This document shows, piece by piece, positions 31,806-43,989 of a stretch of 64,000 bases of DNA. Source of the stretch: Phialocephala subalpina. Its lineage: Eukaryota > Ascomycota > Leotiomycetes > Helotiales > Mollisiaceae. The DNA is taken from assembly GCA_900073065.1 (NCBI GenBank), contig FJOG01000042.1:372001-436000 (forward strand). The letters are read 5' to 3'. The number at the start of each line of letters is the position of its first letter. Positions within the stretch are counted from its first letter, which is position 1. The notes below the pieces were generated by a model. It was not told the DNA's origin. It did no database searches and saw only the letters and a program-made list of their open reading frames with translations. The position numbers and the translations under genes are program-made.

Positions 31806-32224
31806 GAAAAACAGGCACCAAGGTACTTTCACCTCGTCTTTAATTACGTATATATATATTTTTACCGAAAGAGATCCTGTGTTATCCTACGGGTTACAAT
31901 AGAGGGTCCTAGGTTTCGCTATCAGCATGTAGGTGTAATCAGATTTCCCGCATGACAGCATTGAAATAAGAAATGTTTCAGTTCTTCAAGAGTTTTCAGA
32001 GTCACTCTAGTGCGATCAAAATTATAGAAATCTGGATTCATGAGGATCGCTTTTGTACATGTTTACACTCCCGAGTTGCTAAAGCTGCAAATCTCAGAAC
32101 GCCTGGAATATTCCTCCCAATACCACAAAGGTACTTTTCCCCGGAACGCCAGTCTATCAGAAGCAAGCAACCCGCCCAGCCGTGATGTTTCATGAATTCT
32201 ATGGAGAGATTCAGAGCGTCAAAT
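31806..32224. other. intergenic region between two minus-strand genes
   Basis: 419 bp with the polymerase promoter and the TFIIE-alpha 3' end. A TA-rich patch (ATATATATATTTTT) lies at about 31850. No gene. Confidence 0.45.
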
Positions 32225-33658
32225 CTAGACATCCTCAAATTCCATATCCTCCTCGCTCTCATCTTCTTCCTTGGGTGTAGGCTCTTCGATTTTGACCTTC
32301 TTTGCAGGCCTGCCATCGTCAATTGGTGTTCCCGGTCCTGTCACCGGACTGGTTGCACCAGTGCTCGTCCCACTGGCTGATGCACTCCCACTCTTCTTCA
32401 AGATACTAGTTAGACCGTTGGCCAAGGCAGCTGCGTTCGGCTTAACATCCCCAGCCGAGCTCGCGGGAGTTCCGAATCCAGATCCTGTAGCCACGACATC
32501 CTCAAAGTCCTCTTCATCCTCCTCATCATCGGTCTCAAATTCTTCTTCTTTCTCTCGTTCCGCCTCTTTTGCTTGTTCGGCTTTGAGTCGTGCAAAGTAG
32601 TCATCTATCTCCGCGCCATCGCCATTGATTGACGGGGTATCGAGATCCTTCTTGTCGGGCTCAAGGGATTGCGATGAGTGGAAAGATGGCTGAGTGAACT
32701 TGACTTGCTCGCCAGTGATTGTGCTGTGCGTGAAATGGACTGGCATAGCATTTTGGGAGGCGATCTTCTCCTTTCTGGCTTGTTCGGCTGCAATGTCCGC
32801 ATCCGTTGGGCCCTCTGAAGCTGTGAGAGTGACATTGATCGATGTTGGACCAACGTTTGTCATGCCCCGAACAGCTGTTGGCTTTGCTGCTGATGCGTCG
32901 ACGGGTGCGGTCTCGTTGGCTGGGTTAGTCTCGTCTCGGACAACCTTCAGTTGCGATGCAAAGGCCTTGTCGAAATTGTTCTCTGGAATGATGACTTCAT
33001 CGAGCTTTGGCAACATATCGGTAATGAATCTGAATTGAGCGTGGTACTTGGTCGACTGCTCGTGTCCGCCGCGATTGTTTTCTGGATCGTGTGTAAGAAC
33101 AAACCCACACTTGTGGCACAAGAAGCCTCTGGCCATGTCCCACTTGTCAAGCACCTCGATCTGTGTCCATTCCGACTTGCATCTCGAACAGAACCACTCC
33201 TTACGTTCTTGCTCCGGTACAGTGTTGCCTTGGACCTTCTTGTTCATGAGGTAGACTCGCCATTTGATTGCATCAATGGTTGCGCGATAGTCGATGTAGT
33301 AGTAGGTTCGATTCATCGGACGTTGCTGGCCCTCCTTGACCTCGGCACGAGTGTGACTGTGGCAATAACGCATTAGTTGGGGACTTCTGTACAAAGCTAC
33401 AGAACATACACAGCTAGGAAGCGGTCCTCTCTCAAGCGCCCACACAGCTTGTGTAGCTCCTTCGTGTTCATGCCCATCAAGTATGCCATATCGTCATCGC
33501 GCAAACTAATGACAATGTCAGCATTTCCTGTCAGAGCTACTGCAGACTCATTCCCAGACATACGCTGAATGAATGATGAGCGCATCGATGACCAGAATAT
33601 GCTTGGTGTCGTAGAACGATCGCACGCAAGAGCGCACGAGACTCTGTGCCAACTCCAT
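32225..33658 (-). CDS. TFA1: transcription initiation factor TFIIE, alpha subunit
   Basis: Three exons on the minus strand, 33658-33564, 33505-33410 and 33356-32225; 440 aa. The N-terminal winged helix (residues 1-100: MELAQSLVRSCVRSFYD, ILVIDALIIHSALRDDDMAYLM, LCGRLREDRFLAVHTR) is followed by a zinc ribbon, CSRC-x20-CHKC. A Ser/Pro and acidic tail follows (ETDDEEDEEDFEDV) and the end is DESEEDMEFEDV, the TFIIH-binding acidic region. TFIIE-alpha recruits and stimulates TFIIH at RNA polymerase II promoters. Length and layout match fungal Tfa1. Confidence 0.92.
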
Positions 33659-34135
33659 GGTTTGCTGCTGAATTCAAAGGTTGGGGGTATCTGAAGAGAT
33701 GGTAATCGGAGGGAAATCGATTCTCGACTCGGTTCTGCTCGAGATGGGGAGGACGGAAACGAAGCTGAAGGGATGGAGCAATGAAAGGACAATGAAAAGG
33801 TCGTCTCAGTGGAAGTCAAAGACGCCCATTATTCACGTCAGGCAACAAATCTGCCAAAGGTGTGAATAAAAGAAGCGGTGGATGAGTGTCGTGGATCTTT
33901 TCCAAGTTCCCTAATAAAATACAACAATGGTGGGAAGATGGGATTGTTCGAGAGGTCGAACGTTGCCTTGAAGATCTAGATGTTCGCAAGGCTGCGCTAG
34001 TAAAAACCGCTAGCCCAGATGCGGAAAAGCCCCTCCAAAAACTCAGCCTGTCGACTGTAATTGTCCTCGAGGCTGTCAACTTTCCATTTTTTTCTTGCAA
34101 TTGAAGGTTATGAAAGCCTTTTTTCTACGACAACA
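33659..34135. other. divergent promoter region of TFIIE-alpha and PUS1 genes
   Basis: 477 bp between divergent starts. No individual element recognised. Confidence 0.45.
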
Positions 34136-36179
34136 ATGGCAGACAACCCTCCTGCAGCTCAGCCGTCGACAGGCGCAGGTGATAGTTCGACCAAGAATTC
34201 CTCACCGTCTGATTCAAGGGACAGCGGTGAGAACAGGAACCGGGGCAGAGGAGGCCGAGGTGGTGGCCGAGGACGAGGTCAGGAGAGAGGCAGAGGCAGA
34301 GGCAGAGGCGGGGGTCGAGGGTTTGGCTCCAAGAACGACCAAGGTGGTCGCAACAAGAGGGGGGAAATGGGCCGAAAAGAACGGAAGTACGTCAATGGCT
34401 CTTCGCTGAGTTTTGCTTAACTAACTAATCGAGTTCTGCTTGGGTAGACAAGAGGCAGCGGAATCAAGATGGGCAAGAGGCGAAGCGTCGAAAATTGGAA
34501 GATGGTGACGAAGGGGTTTCTGCATCACCATTTTCGAAAGAAGAAATCGAGGCTGAAGGTCGAAAACCCAAGCGGAAAGTCGCTGTCATGATTGGCTATG
34601 CAGGTTCTGGTTATAAAGGCATGCAAATCAATGCCCAGGAAAAGACTATTGAGGGGGACCTTTTCAAGGCCTTCGTGGCTGCAGGAGCGATATCAAAGGC
34701 GAACGCAGACGACCCGAAGAAATCATCACTGGTTCGATGTGCTCGAACAGATAAAGGTGTGCATGCTGCTGGAAATGTCATCTCTCTGAAACTCATCGTT
34801 GAGGAACCGGATATTGTCCAGAAAATCAATGAGAACTTACCGCCACAGATTCGAGTTTGGGGCCTTGAAAGAACCAATGGCTCCTTCAGCTGCTACCAGA
34901 CATGCGATTCCAGATGGTACGAATATCTGATTCCAACATACTCCTTCCTGCCGCCGCACCCTCAGAGTTTTCTTGGGAAGAAGTTGGTTGAGTCTGCGGA
35001 GAAAGAAGGCGTATTTGAGACGTACCAATCTTTGCAAGAAGATGTTGCTTCATTTTGGGCAGAGACAGAAGAGAAATATGTCAAGCCAATCCTAGACGAG
35101 CTGGAGCCTGAGCTCAGAGAAGCAGTCATGGCAACTATCCATAGCTCAGAGGAGGAGAACCCAGCCCCGAAACAGGAGTCTGTCAAAGTCAAGAGTGAAG
35201 CTACTGAAGAGCTAGCCGAGATTAAGGGTGAAGACGGTGAAGAGCCAATCAAGACCGAGACTGGAGATACTGCTCAAGCAGCTGAAGATATGAATATAGA
35301 CACTAGGCCGCCAGCTGAGGTCAAGGCAGAAGAGACTGCTGCAACCATTAGGAGTGAGGCCAATGAAGACTCGGCCAAAATCAAATCTGAGAACACTGAA
35401 GAGTCGAAATCCGTCCTCACACCGCTCGAGGCCGCTGTCAAGCAGGTCAAAGCAGCATATATCGTTGCAAAGAAGGCATACCGCATCTCCTCGAGTCGGA
35501 AACAAAGAGTACAGGAAGCTCTCGATGGCTATGTTGGAACCAAGAACTTTCACAACTACACTATCCAAAAGACGTTCTCAGACCCATCCGCCAAGCGAGT
35601 CATTCGATCCTTCAAAGTTAGGCCCGAACCTGTCATAGTCAACGATACAGAATGGTTGTCCCTGAAAGTCCATGGTCAATCTTTCATGATGCACCAGATT
35701 CGAAAGATGGTGGCTATGGTAGCTCTCATTGTGCGTTGTGGCTCATCAACGAGCATTATGCAGGAGACATATGGTCCTGCTAATATCAGTATTCCTAAAG
35801 CACCGAGCTTGGGTCTATTGTTGGAAAGACCTGTATTTGACACCTACAATCAGCGAGCTGTCACGGAGTACATGAGAGAGAAGATTGACTTCGACAAGTA
35901 TGAGAAAGAGATGAACGAATTCAAGCAAAGGGAAATCTATGACCGACTATACAGGGAGGAGGAACGGGATCATCAGTACGTCTCTTGAAACTTAAAACTA
36001 ACGAATTTACTGACGTCTCTAGATTTCATGCTTTCTTCCACCACATCGATCACTTCAAGACTGATTACTTCTTGTGGATCACGGCTTCTGGGATATCGGC
36101 TGCGAAGCAGAGCAAGTCGATCTCTAGGCGAGACGAACAGAGTGATGACGAAGCTGATATCAATGGAGAAGAGGGTTGA
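34136..36179 (+). CDS. PUS1: tRNA pseudouridine synthase Pus1
   Basis: Three exons, 34136-34386, 34455-35975 and 36023-36179; 642 aa. Exon 1 encodes an Arg/Gly-rich tail (RGGRGGGRGRG). The catalytic domain starts KVAVMIGYAGSGYKGMQ, and RCARTDKGVHAAGNVISLKL holds the catalytic Asp. The C-terminal half continues with YVGTKNFHNYT and GQSFMMHQIRKMVAM. The last exon gives FHAFFHHIDHFKTDYF. Pus1 makes pseudouridine at several tRNA and mRNA positions. A roughly 110-residue acidic insertion between the two catalytic halves carries five SUMO-type PsiKxE motifs. I chose the 34454 acceptor because it alone joins the RG exon to the catalytic frame. Confidence 0.88.
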
Positions 36180-36689
36180 GATTGGTATTGAGTCTCAGCT
36201 CATGGTCACACGAGCAAGTATGCTACGACACAATGTGGACTTGGAACTGTGCTTCCATATAAGATTCGAGCTACCTTGTACCCAACATTGGCTCTGCAGC
36301 TTTATATGGAAGCTATGGCCGTACAGCCACTCACCACCCAAAGCCTTCTTGAAGACATCAAGTAGGAGTAGCACAAAATCAATACTAAGATGTCCACCCA
36401 CCAAAGTCCCTCCTTAGTTAGGTCATTCTCCTCCAACAACTTTCGCAATTAGCAATGCTCTATATCGACAGCCGCTCTGCTTGTGCGCTTCGACCCTATT
36501 CATGCTCAACTTCTATATGCACGTATCCAGGGAAGCCGCAGATTGTTCCTCACCATGACCCAGATATGCGTGAAGAATAAAATTCTTTTTGGGACGAAGC
36601 CTCTATCTACTGTAGCCACTTTTGACACCCAACGCCTCGAAATGCCCCACCGTTGCGCCGATTGTATGCAGTGACCGTATGCCTCCTAG
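36180..36689. other. convergent intergenic region
   Basis: 510 bp between the 3' ends of PUS1 and MED22. No gene or element seen. Confidence 0.45.
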
Positions 36690-37327
36690 TTAAGACGACT
36701 TTGGTGAACCCTCCGACGTCTTCTTCAAGAGCGCCTCAACCATCTCTCCAACCTTTACCGAATCCTCGTCCATCTTCCCCTCACCCTCCCCTTCCTTGAT
36801 GCCTCTCAACGGACCAAAAAGCCACATCTCCTTCAATTCTCGTGTCAATTGGAGAAGCTCCTCGGCACCGCGAACCTGTTTATAGGTATATCAGCGCAAC
36901 CCCAAGAAAGTTGCAAAGCGGGGTAGCATACCAGAGCAGCGCTCTCAGCATTCATTTGAAATGCTTGCGCAGCGGCGACTTCTTTCGTAGCGCCATCCTC
37001 CACGGGTGTTGCAGCTAAGCGTACAAGATTGTGGAAGCGCTTGAGCATCTCTGCAATAGCATTCCCTTCGCGATCTCTGAGGCTGTTAGGTTTTGGCTTT
37101 CCAGGATTGTGAGGAGTGATAGGAAAGGCGCGAGAAGTGGCAGAAGCTAGAGAAGCTCCTGGGTTTGCAGAAGGAGTAGGAGTGCCACCAATTGTGCCAG
37201 GTGTGAGAGTGCCAGGAGTGTGGACTATGCCATTGGCTACAGATGGAAGTCCAGCATCTCGCGGAGGAAGGTTGATTGACATATTTCGGCCTCGGCCACG
37301 AGGGGGTATGCCATTCGGTTCTGACAT
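36690..37327 (-). CDS. MED22: Mediator complex subunit 22 (Srb6-like)
   Basis: Two exons on the minus strand, 37327-36932 and 36875-36690, with a 56 nt intron; 193 aa. The N-terminus is a Pro/Gly/Thr-rich disordered tail. The conserved core has NAIAEMLKRFHNLVRLAA, AFQMNAESAALVRGAEELLQLTRELKEMWLFGPL and a short acidic C-terminus. The ALVR.AE.LL.LTR.LKE.WLFG pattern identifies Med22, a head-module subunit that links RNA polymerase II to activators. It is divergent from twinfilin. Confidence 0.85.
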
Positions 37328-37673
37328 CGTGGTTGTGCTTGTCTTTCAAGATGTCGCTGAGTTTGCGACTGTGCTTGAACGAGGTGTCGTGGAGAGAAAT
37401 ATCGCATCACAAAGATTGAAAGTGAATGAGGATGGACTTTACCTATTAAGCTAGATGTGGTACGCTGCGCGCCTTCCATGTTGGTATAAAATATATAATT
37501 TGCGTTTGTTAAAAATGTTGGAAGGACAGCTCGAGCACTCCGAAAGCTCCACGTCGATCGTGCCCCGCAATGCCCAAAGTGCCCCGCCTCGTCACCAAGT
37601 CTCGTCGCAGACCACAATCCTCTGTTCCAGGACGAACAATCAACTTTGATACAATCCTCACAGGTCCGCCAAC
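37328..37673. promoter_or_regulatory. divergent promoter of MED22 and twinfilin genes
   Basis: 346 bp between start codons. An AT-rich patch (AAAATATATAATTTGCG) lies at about 37488-37504. No specific site identified. Confidence 0.45.
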
Positions 37674-38769
37674 ATGCAGTCAGGAATATCAGGTATCCCC
37701 CTATCTGCCTACATATCCCCGAGTCTACTAATAAAATTTACAGCTTCGCAGGAGCTCCAGGCGGCGTTCAAGACGCTCGTGTCCTCCGAAAACCAACGAG
37801 GCCTCATCTGCACCATCGAAAAAGAAGCCCTGACGCCCTTGACTATCCTCAGTCCCGCTACCTCCTCGTTTGCCGACGATCTCTCTCTGCTCACACAACA
37901 TCTCGACCCAAAAGTTGCGCTTTATATCATCCTCCGGCGTTATGCCAGCAGCGAGAGCGCACCCTTCGTCGCAATCACTTATGTACCGGACTCGGCCCCA
38001 GTACGACAGAAGATGCTGTTCGCATCAACGCGCCTCACATTAGTCAGAGAGTTGGGCATTGAGAGGTTCCGGGAGACCATATTTGCAACAACAAAGGAGG
38101 AATTAACACCCCAGGGCTTTGAAAAGCATGACAAGCACGTCAAACTCGATGCACCACTTACCGAAGAGGAGCAGACCTTGGGAGATGTGAAGAGGAAGGA
38201 AGCAGAAGAAGGGCGAGGAATGAATGAGAGAAAGAGTCATGTTAGCTCTGGAGTGAGCATGCCAGTCACCGATGATGCGCTGCAAGCATTGAAGGACCTT
38301 GCGGCTGATGGAGGGGATAACTTGGTGCAGTTGGTGAGCGGTCTTCACCTGGGAGTCCCCTTTAGCTCTGCTAACGTGTGTGCAGAAAATCAACATTGCA
38401 ACAGAAACTATGGAGCTGGCCTCTAGTACCTCCACCCCAATCTCATCCCTCTCCTCGACCATTTCGGCCACTGAGCCAAGATACTCCTTCTACCGCTATG
38501 AGCATACCTACCAGGGAATCTCCTCCTCTCCAGTACTGTTCATCTATACATGTCCTTCTGAGTCGAGGATCAAGGAGCGTATGTTGTACGCAGCGTCCTC
38601 CCGCTCGGCTGTACAGATTGCAGAGGCGGAAGGAGGCATAAAGATCGAGAAGAAGATAGAAGCGAGTTCTCCAGAGGAGATCTCTGAAGAGAGCATCGAC
38701 AGCGATCTACATCCGAAGGTGGAAGTCAAGCAAGCATTCTCGAGACCAAAGAGGCCAGGTCGGAAGTGA
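37674..38769 (+). CDS. TWF1: twinfilin, actin monomer-binding protein
   Basis: Three exons, 37674-37692, 37744-38333 and 38386-38769; 330 aa, the usual twinfilin length. Two ADF/cofilin repeats are seen. The first opens MQSGISASQELQAAFKTLVSSENQRG, with YVPDSAPVRQKMLFASTRLTLVRELG. The second has RYSFYRYEHTYQGISSSPVLFIYTCPSESRIKERMLYAASSRSAV. The basic C-terminal tail (SRPKRPGRK) matches the capping-protein/lipid-binding tail. Twinfilin sequesters ADP-actin and depolymerises filament ends at the cell cortex. Confidence 0.9.
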
Positions 38770-39041
38770 CGAATGAAGATCACTTCACCAATATACGAAT
38801 TCTGAGATCATAGGGAAGACCACGAGGCTTTCATTATAGGACGCTATGCTGGACTATGCTCTTAAACAATTCAAAAAGTGCCACCTCCCATAGAACGGGA
38901 ATATCCAAAAATGCAACGCCTTGCACAACTTCCCGTGCCCATATTTCTAAGTACAGACATCTAGATCATCAGAAGCTCCAAGGCAGTAAGACCATATACT
39001 TTGACTTTCCTCCCTTAATGTCTCTCGCCATAACTACGGGA
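38770..39041. other. short convergent intergenic region
   Basis: 272 bp between the twinfilin and carrier 3' ends. Nothing recognised. Confidence 0.4.
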
Positions 39042-40337
39042 TCATTCCTCATACTTCCCACCAACAATCGGTACAGTGCTATTCTCCAATTTCTCCTTCA
39101 AGAACTCATACACCGTAAACGTTACTGCTTGACCTGGAGCTACACGCATAATCCGCGGTGTAATTCCCTTATAGAATGCATGGAAACCTTCACGACTACA
39201 ACCTTCTCGTTAGCGAACCCCTTTCACTTTCTCGTCAAGAGTTGGACTTACCGAAACATATCCTTCGCAATAGCAGTAATTCTACTCAAAGCAGTCTCCC
39301 CAGGCTGTCCAGGTGTCTTTTGTAACCTCGTCTTGATTGTGTCAATGGGTGCGTTGGAGAGGGGGCCCATGGCTCCAGATACCAGACCGATGAGTGTCGT
39401 TTGGTAGGAAGGGAGAGGTGAGTCGGCGTATTCGGGTTGCCATCTTTGGAGGATTTCTTTGAATTCTGTGTATGCGGTGAAGTTTACTGCTTGATTGGAG
39501 CCTGGCACATATCATCGTCAGCAATTGGGGAATGTATAAGACGCTCAAGTTGACTTTCTAAGTTGGAACTCACCTTGCCGTAAAGCAGTCAGAGAGACAC
39601 CCCGATATAGAGCTCCAGGTCCTTCTTCTTTCAGGACGGTATAGAGTGCGTGGGCGGCGTTTCGGTATTTTGGTATGTCGAGGGGGTCGGCCATGCTGTG
39701 GTGTTGTGCCTGCAGTCTGATCTTGATCACTTCCATTGGAGTCACAACTGCCACTGCCTCGGTGACGCCAGCTGCTAGACCAGCTGTTCACAACGTTAGC
39801 ACAATTTTTAAGGTACCTAAGGCTACTTTGCCGTGAGCAAATTCGCATTCAGTTACTGACCTAGAAACGTTGCCTGCCCACTGACATTGCCAGTCTCCTT
39901 GTCTGCCAACATTTTCTTGTATGCTTCAAAACTCGTGAATCGAATAGCCATCTTCGGCACGATGCCAGTGACAACAGCTCCCAATCCTTTATATAAACCA
40001 AGAGGTGTTTCTCTCTTGACAATCTCGGCACCAGTAGTCAAGAAACCGCGTTTCTTTGCGCCTGGAGCGCGTGCTCGACGAGAAAGTTGCATACGCACTT
40101 TGATCGTGTCTGAATTGCATTGTGAGAACGGAAAGTGCTTTTGGGGACTTAGAGGAGGTTTGCATACCAAGTGGGTGACAGGCAAGTGCTTCCATCATTC
40201 CTGCAGCTCCTCCAGCTACGGGGTCAAATTAGCATGTGCTTCTAACAAGAATTCGGTCAGAAAGACTTACCGATCAAATTCGTCGCGGCAGAAGCTGGCT
40301 TCTTGCCATTCGACCCTGATATATTCTTCGCAGACAT
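39042..40337 (-). CDS. SFC1: mitochondrial succinate/fumarate carrier
   Basis: Six exons on the minus strand, 40337-40271, 40215-40168, 40109-39861, 39783-39574, 39501-39252 and 39195-39042; 325 aa. Three tandem carrier repeats carry the Px[DE]xx[KR] signatures (HPLDTIKVRMQL, TPMEVIKIRLQA, APIDTIKTRLQK). The sequence is the Sfc1/Acr1 type: AGGAAGMMEALACHPLDTIK, LYKGLGAVVTGIVPKMAIRF, and the C-terminus VPIVGGKYEE. It exchanges succinate for cytosolic fumarate across the inner membrane, linking the glyoxylate cycle to gluconeogenesis on acetate or ethanol. Confidence 0.92.
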
Positions 40338-41860
40338 CTTGAATGCTGTTGTGGGGTGTTATGTCCTCGCGGTTGTGTTGTTTTCACCTCGGGTCAAGGG
40401 ACCTACTCTCGTCTGCTACCTCCAAGACTTCTTTGTTATTCTTGGCATGTATAGAAAATAAGATCATGAAAAAGATATCTTTGGGATCAAGAGTGAGTAA
40501 TGAGCACAGAAAGAGAAATAGAAATAGAAAAGCCAAAAATGAGCAATGTTGGAGCTCGGCGATGTTAATAATTTTCCCTTTCTACATCTGATCCGCGGCT
40601 CACAACCAGAGTCATTTTCGACCTTGACCTCATGCAGACAAGGAAGCTAGAGAGGGTCCAGGATTGGAATGGCCTTGTGTGGAGTCGGGTACTGGAGCTC
40701 TCAGCGCGTGGCCAAAAAGATGTTTTAGCTCGGCGCAACGGAGGGGTCGAGAAACGAGGTACAACGGTTTGGGAGCATGAGTCGAGGTGGGATGATGGAA
40801 GCAGTATTTTGGGATAAACCGGTTTGAAGGAAGATGGAAATGAACTTGGATTGATGGAACAATGCCATTACCCTGGAGGCATAGGAATGTGGAATGTTGC
40901 ATCCCTTGGTTCGATTCCTCATCCTCATCCTCATCCTCTTTCTTTTGCCAGATCCTCGGTGACGTTTTTCATGCCCTCGATGGTCGGATCCCCATTCCCC
41001 GCAAAATCACAAGCTTTCATGCACGGTCGGCAGCTGGGCTGGAGCTTCCACAGAATCCCGAAGTCGGAAAGACCCGGTTTCCAGACATACCGAGGTTGTT
41101 TTGACGCCCCTCGCTAGACTCTGCTCGGATAAGGGGAACGAGCGAAATGATTTGAAAAGGGGCAACGGGTACTTACTTCGCTTCGCTCTCATAACATGAC
41201 TATCAACACAACAACAACTTGGCAAAGAGACAGATTACATTACGGTGCTACTAGATCCGAATCGCAAGGAGTCAGTCAGTCCATATCGAAAGAGTGGTCA
41301 CCGACCAAGCAAGTAACTTGAAAAGGAGTGTCAGTTATTGGAATAACCTTTAATGCCATAACATGATACCGTATATTTTATCCTGTATATTTTTTGCCCG
41401 TCATGATTGTACTGAAGAGCGTTTTGGATTCGCTGGTTGAAGTGAAGGAAAGAAGCTCCTGTCCAAATACAACCAGACACGTGATTCGGTCCACCAGGGT
41501 GGTGGTTCTTCCCTTATTTGGTAAGCGAAGGCTTCCCAACATTTGTAGTCTTCCTCTCTTTCTTTCCTTCCTTTCTTTCTCTTTCCCAGTCTTTCTCTCT
41601 CTCTCTTCTACATGCATCTGGAGCTCCTCCACCCTAATCTTCCGACAGCCACCAGACTTACATACCACTATTACATATGCTCTACCCTGGACAGGCTGAG
41701 CATTCTGATCTTCTAACGACGCCAAAAACCAACGAGTCCAACCCTGCGAGGACAGTTTCTATTCTCCGACATCCTACGTTGCTCACGAGCTAAAGACCTG
41801 CCACTATTCCCAACTCCTCGCACCATCAACCATCCTTCCAAACAACCTCAGCTGCGTCAA
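40338..41860. other. intergenic region with pyrimidine-rich tract
   Basis: 1.5 kb. A tract of C/T-rich sequence (CTTT, CCTT, TCTC runs) spans about 41548-41611. A (CATCCT)-type run lies at about 40918-40936. Open frames near 40824-41117 are His/Pro-biased and not convincing. No gene assigned. Confidence 0.4.
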
Positions 41861-42445
41861 AATGGTCGGATACGCCAGCCGTCTCTTACCCGTGAGCCTG
41901 TCTTCTCTGCTCTGCCTGCAACTGTTTAACATGATCACAGTACCGCCCTATGGACAATGCACAAGCCAATGGTCCCTCAATTCCAACCCACATACGGCAT
42001 AGTCGAATGATTCTATGACCATTTTCGTCGAATGGCCGAAGACATCGGGCCTCTGTTGCTGGTGCAGTAGCACTTTATACTCGAACACTGAACCTCCCAT
42101 CTCGACCACCTCCACGAGTGCTACAGCCGTATGGATACTCTTTCTTCTCTTCCAGTTCATAGTCCTTTACCCACCACAGCCACTGGCACCAACCTCGCTT
42201 TCCCTCTCCAGTATCCACCTTCTCCAGCATCCATCTCCATCCACAGTGACTGGTACCAGCCTGATGTCGCTTTGCATCTTGTTTACTCCTCCACGCACAC
42301 GGTCATTTTCCAAACGTTTGAGGGTCTTGCTAACTATGTCACAGCCATCTCGGATCCGAAGAAGCAAGTTTGCGAAAACAAAGAAAGAAATTGTGGAAAG
42401 AAAGCAGATCAATCGGTGGCCGCGCAAGGAAGGTTGCTTGAATAA
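41861..42445 (+). other. possible small orphan gene(s), unresolved
   Basis: A good ATG context at 41861 (AAAATGGTC) opens MVGYASRLLP before a GTGAGC donor and a CACAG acceptor at 41941. The downstream frames then stop early. One alternative frame reads KPMVPQFQPTYGIVE, a TGA, then FYDHFRRMAEDIGPLLLVQ, which looks protein-like. A second frame from the ATG at 42131 gives 104 aa rich in Ser/Pro. Neither is recognisable. A small mitochondrial-type gene or a decayed one is possible. Confidence 0.2.
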
Positions 42446-43110
42446 TCCCTGACGGCCAGCATCTCGAAGTCAAGAATCGATCACATCTTCAGCACAAGTC
42501 GGCACGCCGATCGTGTCTAGCAGGGTAAACCTTGATGTTTTCCCCTTCTTCTCCTCACGATTTTGAAAGCTTACAGCACTTTTTCAAACCTACCAGAAAG
42601 ACGAATCTAAAATAACTTCGAGTTTAAATCCTTCGGAACGATGGTACTTTCGCACAGACCTTCCCTTCCCTGTAATTCTCATCGTCATTGCTGCCTTGAA
42701 GTTTCATCAATACGCCTCACTTTGCCTTTTCTTCTACCTCTCATCGCCACCGCAGCCGGCATATGTTTCTCATTTACGAAGATTCTTGTACCTTTCTTGC
42801 TAAGTTGTTCAAGCCGGGAGGGAGTGTTGGGACGATAGCTAGGTCCAAGGCCTCAAATCACGTGCTGCGCTACTGCATTTGTCCACACATCATCAGGCAT
42901 TCCACTCTAATTTCGCATCTTTTCTTCACATCCTTCAGTGTTGCTATCCAAACAGCCCATGTTGCCTATATTTTACTGTTTAGATATCCCTTTTACAACG
43001 CCTTCTTATAAACAATACTCGAAGGGACTCTAGTCTCAGGGAAAATCCTTGTCGGGAATCGAAAGCACTTGCATGACAACAAATGCCAGTCCATCAACGA
43101 GGAATCAAAC
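42446..43110. other. intergenic region, no gene seen
   Basis: 665 bp, moderately AT-rich. Short hydrophobic open frames (42641-43011) look fortuitous. Confidence 0.4.
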
Positions 43111-43989
43111 ATGGAACAAAGCCCAGTGACCACTACTCCTCACAAGAGACGAGCAAAGCTGTCTGACGATGAAGCTTGGACGGAAGACAACTCACCAACA
43201 AAGAAGCCCAGGACTCCACAAACACCGTCTAAAACCGGCCAGCTCAGGAGAAAGGCTGCTCAGGGGTAGCAATGGAAAGACGACTGGGCCTAATGGGTCA
43301 CTAATTCGAAGTGGGAGAAGGGTGAGAGCTATCGGCAAAAGCCTGGAACGTTTGAGATCCATCGAAGTGACGGTAAGCCATCTCACAGCGTGGTTGTTGC
43401 GGGCTGAGGACTGACCCATCACGGCGATAGCTATGAAGTTCTACAACCCCAAATAGAGCTCTACCATACTAAGAATTCGAGAATGAGTATAATCCAGCCC
43501 ATCCAGGATGGTCATATGCTCATGAATGGTTCAAAGTGTTGATCTGTCAGAAGCTTGCTACACTTGCTGGCTTCCACAAAAAGCAGTATATCAAAGAGGA
43601 AGTCCTGTTGAGACAAGGTGGTAATCTATTCAACGAAAAGCAAGTCCACCTGATCCAAACAGTATGGCATGGCAGCAACAATACCTCTAACAACCTCGAT
43701 CCACAGGCAGCGGCAGCGCCGCCAGAAGAACCCAAGCATGCCTACACAACCAATCACCTTGAAAATCTTCGAGAAGAGATCTTTCAACTCGCACCTAGAA
43801 GCTTCCGGAGATAATCTTTCTCATGGTTGCTGGATAACCTCCGTCTTTGACAAATACAGGCGTAGAATCGGCGATGAGCTCAATGAACAATTTTATCCGA
43901 TGGATTATGACACTGGAGCCAACACCAGTCATATTCCCAAGGGGCGCTTCAGGCCTGTTGGTTCGAATAAGTGGGTGCAGTGGCTTTGA
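43111..43989 (+). pseudogene. apparently broken orphan gene
   Basis: Protein-like segments occur in sequence but in different frames. The ATG at 43111 starts MEQSPVTTTPHKRRAKLSDDE to TPSKTGQLRRKAAQG, then a stop at 43267. A segment NEYNPAHPGWSYAHEWFKVLICQKLATLAGFHKKQY to EEIFQLAPRSFRR ends at 43814. An overlapping shifted frame continues ITSVFDKYRRRIGDELNEQFYPMDYDTGANTSHIPKGRFRPVGSNKWVQWL to 43989. Some joins could be introns (GTAAGC donor at 43373), but I could not build a continuous reading frame. Decay is the simpler explanation. The family is not recognised; the N-terminus looks nuclear (KRRAK, KKPR). Confidence 0.3.

Noticed and set aside
40903..40916. GGTTCGATTCCTC, like a tRNA B box
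   Set aside because: No A box and no cloverleaf can be drawn around it.
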